Source: an uncultured Christensenella sp.
GTDB taxonomy: Bacteria > Bacillota > Clostridia > Christensenellales > UBA1242
Assembly: GCA_949291975.1 (NCBI GenBank)
Contig: CASEYA010000097.1
Span: 1-7,686, forward strand
Direction: 5' to 3'
Length of the DNA stretch: 7,686 nucleotides
The notes beneath the pieces are model-generated. The model saw nothing but the letters and a program-made list of their open reading frames with translations. It ran no database searches and was not told the DNA's origin. A program made the position numbers and the translations under genes. Of the stretch, positions 5,060-7,686 are shown one piece after another. Within the stretch, counting starts at the first letter, position 1, and each line of letters starts with the position of its first letter.

Positions 5060-6790
5060 ATGCAAGACATACAAACAGCAAGACATTCTTTATCACACAT
5101 CATGGCAGAGGCTGTTGACCAACTTTTTCCAAATGTAAAGTTTGGAATTGGTCCAGCAATTGATAACGGTTTTTACTATGATTTTGATATTGAAAAATCA
5201 ATTTTACCAGAGGACCTTGAAAAAATTGAAAACAAAATGCGAGAACTTATCAAGCGTGATGTGCCTTTTGAAAAAAGCACCATGAAAAAGGCAGAGGCAC
5301 TGGAATTTTTTAAAAATCAGCCATACAAGGTTGAACTTATAAAGGGCATTGAAGATGAACAGGTTGGCATCTATAAAAGTGGCAACTTTGTTGACCTTTG
5401 CCGTGGACCTCATGTTGAAAACAGCCGAGAACTTAGAGGCGTTGCCTTTAAACTGATGAGCATTGCAGGTGCATATTGGAAAGGGGACAGCAATAACAAA
5501 ATGCTTCAAAGAATCTATGCGGTTGCCTTTGAAAGCAAAGAGGAATTAAAACAATATCTTTTTATGCAAGAAGAAGCAAAACGCCGTGACCACCGCAAAC
5601 TTGGCGAGGCGCTTGACCTGTTCTTTATTGACGACACCGCCCCAGGAATGCCATATTGGCTTCCACATGGCTTAAAACTTTTTAACACCTTGCTTGCCTT
5701 TTGGCGTGAAGAGCATGAAAAACGAGGCTATCACGAAATTTCCAGCCCGCAACTTAACACCCGCACACTTTGGGAGACTTCGGGACACTGGGCACACTAT
5801 AAGGACAATATGTTTACCACTGGCGAGGAAAATAATCCGCTTGCTTTAAAACCAATGAATTGTCCAAACTCAATTATTGTATATAAAAGAAAGGTGCGTT
5901 CCTACCGAGATTTGCCACTTCGTTTTTCAGACTGCGACAAACTTCACCGCAAAGAAATTTCTGGAACTCTGCACGGGCTTTTCCGTGTTCAAAGTTTCAC
6001 ACAGGACGATTCGCACAACTTTATTCGTCCAGAGCAAATCAGCCAAGAAATCAATGCCATTTTAGACATTGCAGACCGCTTTTACAGCATTTTTGATGTG
6101 AAATATCAGGCTGTTTTGTCTACCAGACCAGAAGATTTCATGGGAGACATCAACCTGTGGAACAAGGCAGAAGATGCCCTTAAAGAAATTATGATAAAAC
6201 GCTTTGGCGAAGAAAACTTTGTGCTTAACGAGGGCGACGGTGCGTTCTATGGCCCAAAAATTGACCTGATTATGACCGATGCTCTTGGCAGACAGTGGCA
6301 AACGGGAACAATTCAGCTTGATTTCCAACTTCCACGCAACTTTGATATTCATTTTGCCAACGAAAAAGGCGAACTAGAAACCCCAGTGCTTGTTCACAGG
6401 GTAATCTATGGCTCGTTCGAGCGCTTTATTGGAATTTTGATTGAACACTTCGAGGGTGCTTTTCCGTTCTGGCTTGCACCAACACAAATTGGCATTGTGC
6501 CTGTTGGCGAAGATGATTTTGAATATGCACAAGAGATAAAAGAAAAACTTTCTGCCTTTCGCACCGAAATTGACCTTTCGCAAAATGGCATGGGCGCAAA
6601 GGTAAACAACTATCGCAAAATGAAAGTGCCATATGTTCTCATTTTGGGAAATAAAGAAAGAGAAAACAAGACCATCTCGCTAAAAATTCGTGGCGGAAAG
6701 CAAATTAACGATATTGATGTGGAAAAGTTTATAAAAATTGTTGAAAAATTGAACAAAGAAAAAGAGTTAAACCTTGCAGAAGAGTTTTAA
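5060..6790 (+). CDS. thrS: Threonine--tRNA ligase lacking the TGS domain
   Basis: Class II synthetase that charges tRNA-Thr with threonine in the cytoplasm. The 576-aa protein begins directly at the editing domain: RHSLSH holds H9 and H13, and DLCRGPH holds C114 and H118, the metal/editing residues equivalent to E. coli H73, H77, C182 and H186. The catalytic core follows from about 185: PMNCPN (C268), FRVQSFTQDDSHNF (308-321, with R309 of motif 2 and H319), and VLVHRVIYGSFERFIG (443-458, with H446 and motif 3 Arg R455). C268, H319 and H446 form the zinc site. The anticodon-binding domain runs from about 475 to 570. The usual length is about 640 aa; the missing 60 or so residues are the N-terminal TGS domain. 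The start is real: AAAGGAG lies at 5046-5052, and an in-frame TAA at 5021-5023 with no alternative start codon between excludes a longer protein. Single-gene transcript. Confidence 0.97.
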   Translation: MQDIQTARHSLSHIMAEAVDQLFPNVKFGIGPAIDNGFYYDFDIEKSILPEDLEKIENKMRELIKRDVPFEKSTMKKAEALEFFKNQPYKVELIKGIEDEQVGIYKSGNFVDLCRGPHVENSRELRGVAFKLMSIAGAYWKGDSNNKMLQRIYAVAFESKEELKQYLFMQEEAKRRDHRKLGEALDLFFIDDTAPGMPYWLPHGLKLFNTLLAFWREEHEKRGYHEISSPQLNTRTLWETSGHWAHYKDNMFTTGEENNPLALKPMNCPNSIIVYKRKVRSYRDLPLRFSDCDKLHRKEISGTLHGLFRVQSFTQDDSHNFIRPEQISQEINAILDIADRFYSIFDVKYQAVLSTRPEDFMGDINLWNKAEDALKEIMIKRFGEENFVLNEGDGAFYGPKIDLIMTDALGRQWQTGTIQLDFQLPRNFDIHFANEKGELETPVLVHRVIYGSFERFIGILIEHFEGAFPFWLAPTQIGIVPVGEDDFEYAQEIKEKLSAFRTEIDLSQNGMGAKVNNYRKMKVPYVLILGNKERENKTISLKIRGGKQINDIDVEKFIKIVEKLNKEKELNLAEEF

Positions 6791-6804
6791 CTCTTTTTTC
6801 TTTT
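6758..6804 (+). terminator. thrS terminator overlapping the end of the coding region
   Basis: AAAGAGTTAAA (6761-6771), inside the last codons of thrS, pairs with TTTAACTCTTT (6786-6796), which contains the TAA stop (6788-6790). The T-run CTTTTTTCTTTT follows. A tighter alternative, AAGAGT (6780-6785) with ACTCTT (6790-6795), shares the same right arm. Either way the terminator is built partly from coding sequence. Confidence 0.7.
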
Positions 6805-6860
6805 ATAAAAATAATATAAAAAATTCTAAAATAATTTAAAATAAAATAAAAATAAAGCAA

Positions 6861-6894
6861 AAAGGGCTTTCGCCCTTTGGGGTGAGCCCCAAAG
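6861..6894. repeat. Two mutually exclusive GC-rich hairpins
   Basis: AAAGGGC (6861-6867) pairs with GCCCTTT (6872-6878) over a TTTC loop. CTTTGGGG (6875-6882) pairs with CCCCAAAG (6887-6894) over a TGAG loop. The two stems share CTTT (6875-6878), so only one can form at a time. They stand directly before the larger hairpin at 6896-6938. Confidence 0.7.
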
Positions 6895-6895
6895 G

Positions 6896-6945
6896 TGAAC
6901 AGCACCCCAAAAGTGTCTAACTTTTGGGGTGCTGTTCATTTTTGT
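6896..6945 (+). terminator. Strong 18-bp hairpin followed by T-run
   Basis: TGAACAGCACCCCAAAAG (6896-6913) and CTTTTGGGGTGCTGTTCA (6921-6938) are perfect inverted repeats with a 7-nt loop (6914-6920), followed by TTTTT. This is a textbook intrinsic terminator but lies about 105 bp beyond the thrS stop, behind the terminator of thrS itself. It could be a back-up terminator, the end of a small RNA, or a member of a dispersed palindromic repeat family. Confidence 0.7.
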
Positions 6946-7092
6946 GTTTATATTTATATAATTATTTTTTTATTATAATTTTATTATGCTTTTTTTATTT
7001 TTGGCAAAATAAAAAATAAATTTAAAATAGTAATTTTAATTTTTCATTTTTTAAAAATTATTAAAAATATTTTTATGAGAAATGCTTTTTCT

Positions 7093-7107
7093 GTGGGCGC
7101 TGCCCAC
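7093..7107. repeat. GC-rich hairpin in first island
   Basis: GTGGGC (7093-7098) and GCCCAC (7102-7107) form a perfect 6-bp stem with a GCT loop. It stands out in base composition from the surrounding A/T-rich DNA and opens the first GC-rich island. No T-run follows, so it is not an intrinsic terminator on this strand. Confidence 0.6.
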
Positions 7108-7125
7108 GCCCGCAAGAAGCGTTGT

Positions 7126-7144
7126 CCCCTTGACCCATCTTGGC
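7126..7144 (+). repeat. 19-bp repeat, copy 1
   Basis: CCCCTTGACCCATCTTGGC matches copy 2 at 7229-7247 at 18 of 19 positions. The downstream part CCCATCTT (7134-7141) can pair with AAGCTGGG (7152-7159) with one mismatch, and a perfect TATAAT stands at 7161-7166. Strand is nominal. Confidence 0.75.
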
Positions 7145-7228
7145 ACCTAATAAGCTGGGATATAATGAGGTTATAAAACAATATAGAAATATTTTATAAA
7201 AACAAAGTTTTTTGTAACGGGAGCGGAG

Positions 7229-7247
7229 CCCCTTGACCCAACTTGGC
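7229..7247 (+). repeat. 19-bp repeat, copy 2
   Basis: CCCCTTGACCCAACTTGGC, 103 bp downstream of copy 1 in the same orientation. AACTTG (7240-7245) can pair with CAAGTT (7254-7259). TATAGT (7266-7271) lies 17 bp after TTGGCT (7243-7248), and TATAAT (7271-7276) overlaps it, so a promoter is possible here. Confidence 0.75.
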
Positions 7248-7276
7248 TTCAAACAAGTTTTTAGATATAGTATAAT
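7243..7276 (+). promoter_or_regulatory. Weak candidate promoter following repeat copy 2
   Basis: TTGGCT (7243-7248), a 17-bp spacer and TATAGT (7266-7271), overlapped by TATAAT (7271-7276). A 12-bp inverted repeat, AAACAAGTTTTT (7251-7262) and AAAAACTTGTTT (7300-7311), brackets the -10 region. Activity is uncertain. Confidence 0.3.
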
Positions 7277-7318
7277 AAAATAGTAAAAGATTAAAAGCAA
7301 AAAACTTGTTTAAATCAT

Positions 7319-7348
7319 TTGATTTTTAATTTTTTTATATGCTATAAT
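7319..7348 (+). promoter_or_regulatory. Promoter of the terminal secreted-protein gene
   Basis: TTGATT (7319-7324), an 18-bp spacer and a perfect TATAAT (7343-7348). Transcription from about 7355 would give a leader of roughly 113 nt containing the inverted repeat at 7394-7434. Confidence 0.55.
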
Positions 7349-7393
7349 GAAAGTATAAAAATAATAAGCAAGAGTAAAATAACCTTAATGAGA

Positions 7394-7434
7394 TTGTTAA
7401 ACAAAAAATTTTTGTTCTACAATTTGTTTAACAA
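7394..7434. promoter_or_regulatory. Inverted repeat of two TTGTTNAACAA dyads in the leader
   Basis: TTGTTAAACAAA (7394-7405) and TTTGTTTAACAA (7423-7434) are perfect 12-bp inverted repeats, and each contains the 11-bp dyad TTGTTNAACAA (7394-7404 and 7424-7434), centres 30 bp apart. A nested palindrome, AACAAAAA / TTTTTGTT (7400-7416), offers an alternative pairing. This could be a pair of repressor sites or an RNA hairpin just ahead of the ribosome site; the sequence alone does not decide. Confidence 0.45.
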
Positions 7435-7467
7435 AAATGCTTATGAAAAGGAAAATAGGAGAAAGAC

Positions 7468-7686
7468 ATGGAAAAACAAACAGAAAAGCAAAAGTCATTT
7501 TCAAAGAGTAAAAAAGTTTTGATGTTCTGTTTAATCAGTGTTTTCACCCTTATGTGTGCGGGGGTGGGGCTTGTTCATTGGTTAAACAATAGCCAAACCC
7601 CGCAACCAAGCGTGAATGTTGCAAACGCTGCGCCCACAAATTCAGACAGTTGGAACGATGCTGGCAACTATTCCACCACCGCCCCA
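7468..7686 (+). CDS. N-terminus of a secreted or membrane-anchored protein (truncated by window end)
   Basis: 73 codons are visible and the frame is open at the window edge. AGGAGA at 7457-7462 fixes the ATG. Residues 1-16 are rich in Lys, Gln and Ser, residues about 17-38 form a hydrophobic segment (VLMFCLISVFTLMCAGVGLV), and the rest (39-73) is Asn/Thr/Ser/Pro-rich (NNSQTPQPSVNVANAAPTN), the usual linker after a signal peptide or signal anchor in Gram-positive surface proteins. No domain is visible yet. The gene is more GC-rich than its leader, which supports real coding sequence. A surface or extracellular protein is the reasonable guess; type unknown. Confidence 0.75.
   Translation, partial: MEKQTEKQKSFSKSKKVLMFCLISVFTLMCAGVGLVHWLNNSQTPQPSVNVANAAPTNSDSWNDAGNYSTTAP

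Larger units (their letters stand above)
6801..7467. other. Gene-poor intergenic stretch
   Basis: No convincing gene lies here. From left to right it holds an AT-rich spacer (6801-6860), a GC-rich hairpin cluster (6861-6945), a very AT-rich, featureless stretch (6946-7090), two GC-rich islands each ending in a shared 19-bp repeat (7091-7144 and 7216-7247) followed by TATAAT-like boxes, then a promoter and structured leader of the last gene (7319-7467). The frames open on the minus strand across the islands give a low-complexity product and no ribosome site. Confidence 0.7.

Noticed and set aside
7093..7170. tRNA-like or small structured RNA gene in the first GC-rich island
   Set aside because: There is no T-arm GTTCGA motif, no acceptor stem pairing and no CCA end; only one short hairpin and an imperfect stem can be drawn.
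7073..7300. 75-codon open frame on the minus strand across the GC-rich islands
   Set aside because: It has no ribosome binding site, its predicted protein changes character abruptly where the islands begin, and it runs through the repeats and promoter-like boxes. It is best explained as chance reading through intergenic repeat DNA.
7319..7522. 67-codon + strand frame ending inside the terminal gene
   Set aside because: It starts at the promoter, lacks a ribosome site and overlaps in another frame the secreted-protein start, which has a good site and a clear signal peptide.

Overview
The window is AT-rich bacterial DNA. It has purine-rich Shine-Dalgarno sites (AAAGGAG type), sigma-70/sigma-A-like promoters, hairpin-plus-T-run terminators, and TAA, TAG and TGA all used as stops, so the code looks standard. 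This fits a low-GC Firmicutes-like organism, possibly an uncultured gut clostridial or bacilli lineage. No rRNA or marker set allows a firm placement. It reads as ordinary chromosome: no transposase, integrase, tRNA gene or CRISPR array is visible.

Left part (1-2970, + strand). A short open stretch (1-102) may be the end of an upstream gene. After an AT-rich promoter region comes a compact three-gene operon. It encodes a 489-aa DUF1538 membrane protein built of two homologous halves, a 212-aa PII-like protein whose regulatory domain carries a 96-residue charged Lys/Glu/Gln/Asn tail, and a 109-aa PII-family protein with a shortened T-loop, joined to the previous gene by an ATGA overlap. The likely logic is a membrane transporter or channel of unknown substrate gated by two small trimeric sensor proteins. 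The operon ends in two near-identical palindromes, the second of which looks like a terminator.

Middle (2971-4931, - strand). A convergent pair: a 135-aa three-helix membrane protein (DUF4234-like), then a 481-aa cytoplasmic protein of unknown function. The central part of the latter resembles the HopA1 / lanthipeptide LxmY-type family. A strong hairpin just after the 481-aa gene serves as its terminator.

Right part (4932-7686, + strand). thrS has a near-consensus promoter and a very short leader with no room for a T-box. Its product lacks the N-terminal TGS domain but keeps the editing, catalytic and anticodon-binding domains. The terminator hairpin of thrS uses its own last codons and stop codon. 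A gene-poor stretch of about 680 bases follows, with a cluster of GC-rich hairpins, two copies of a 19-bp repeat each followed by a TATAAT-like box, and a promoter plus leader with two TTGTTNAACAA dyads. These lead into the start of a secreted or membrane-anchored protein cut off by the window edge.

The candidates most worth attention are the DUF1538/dual-PII module with its unusual tailed PII, the HopA1-like protein, and the structured repeats around 2900-3003 and 6861-7434.
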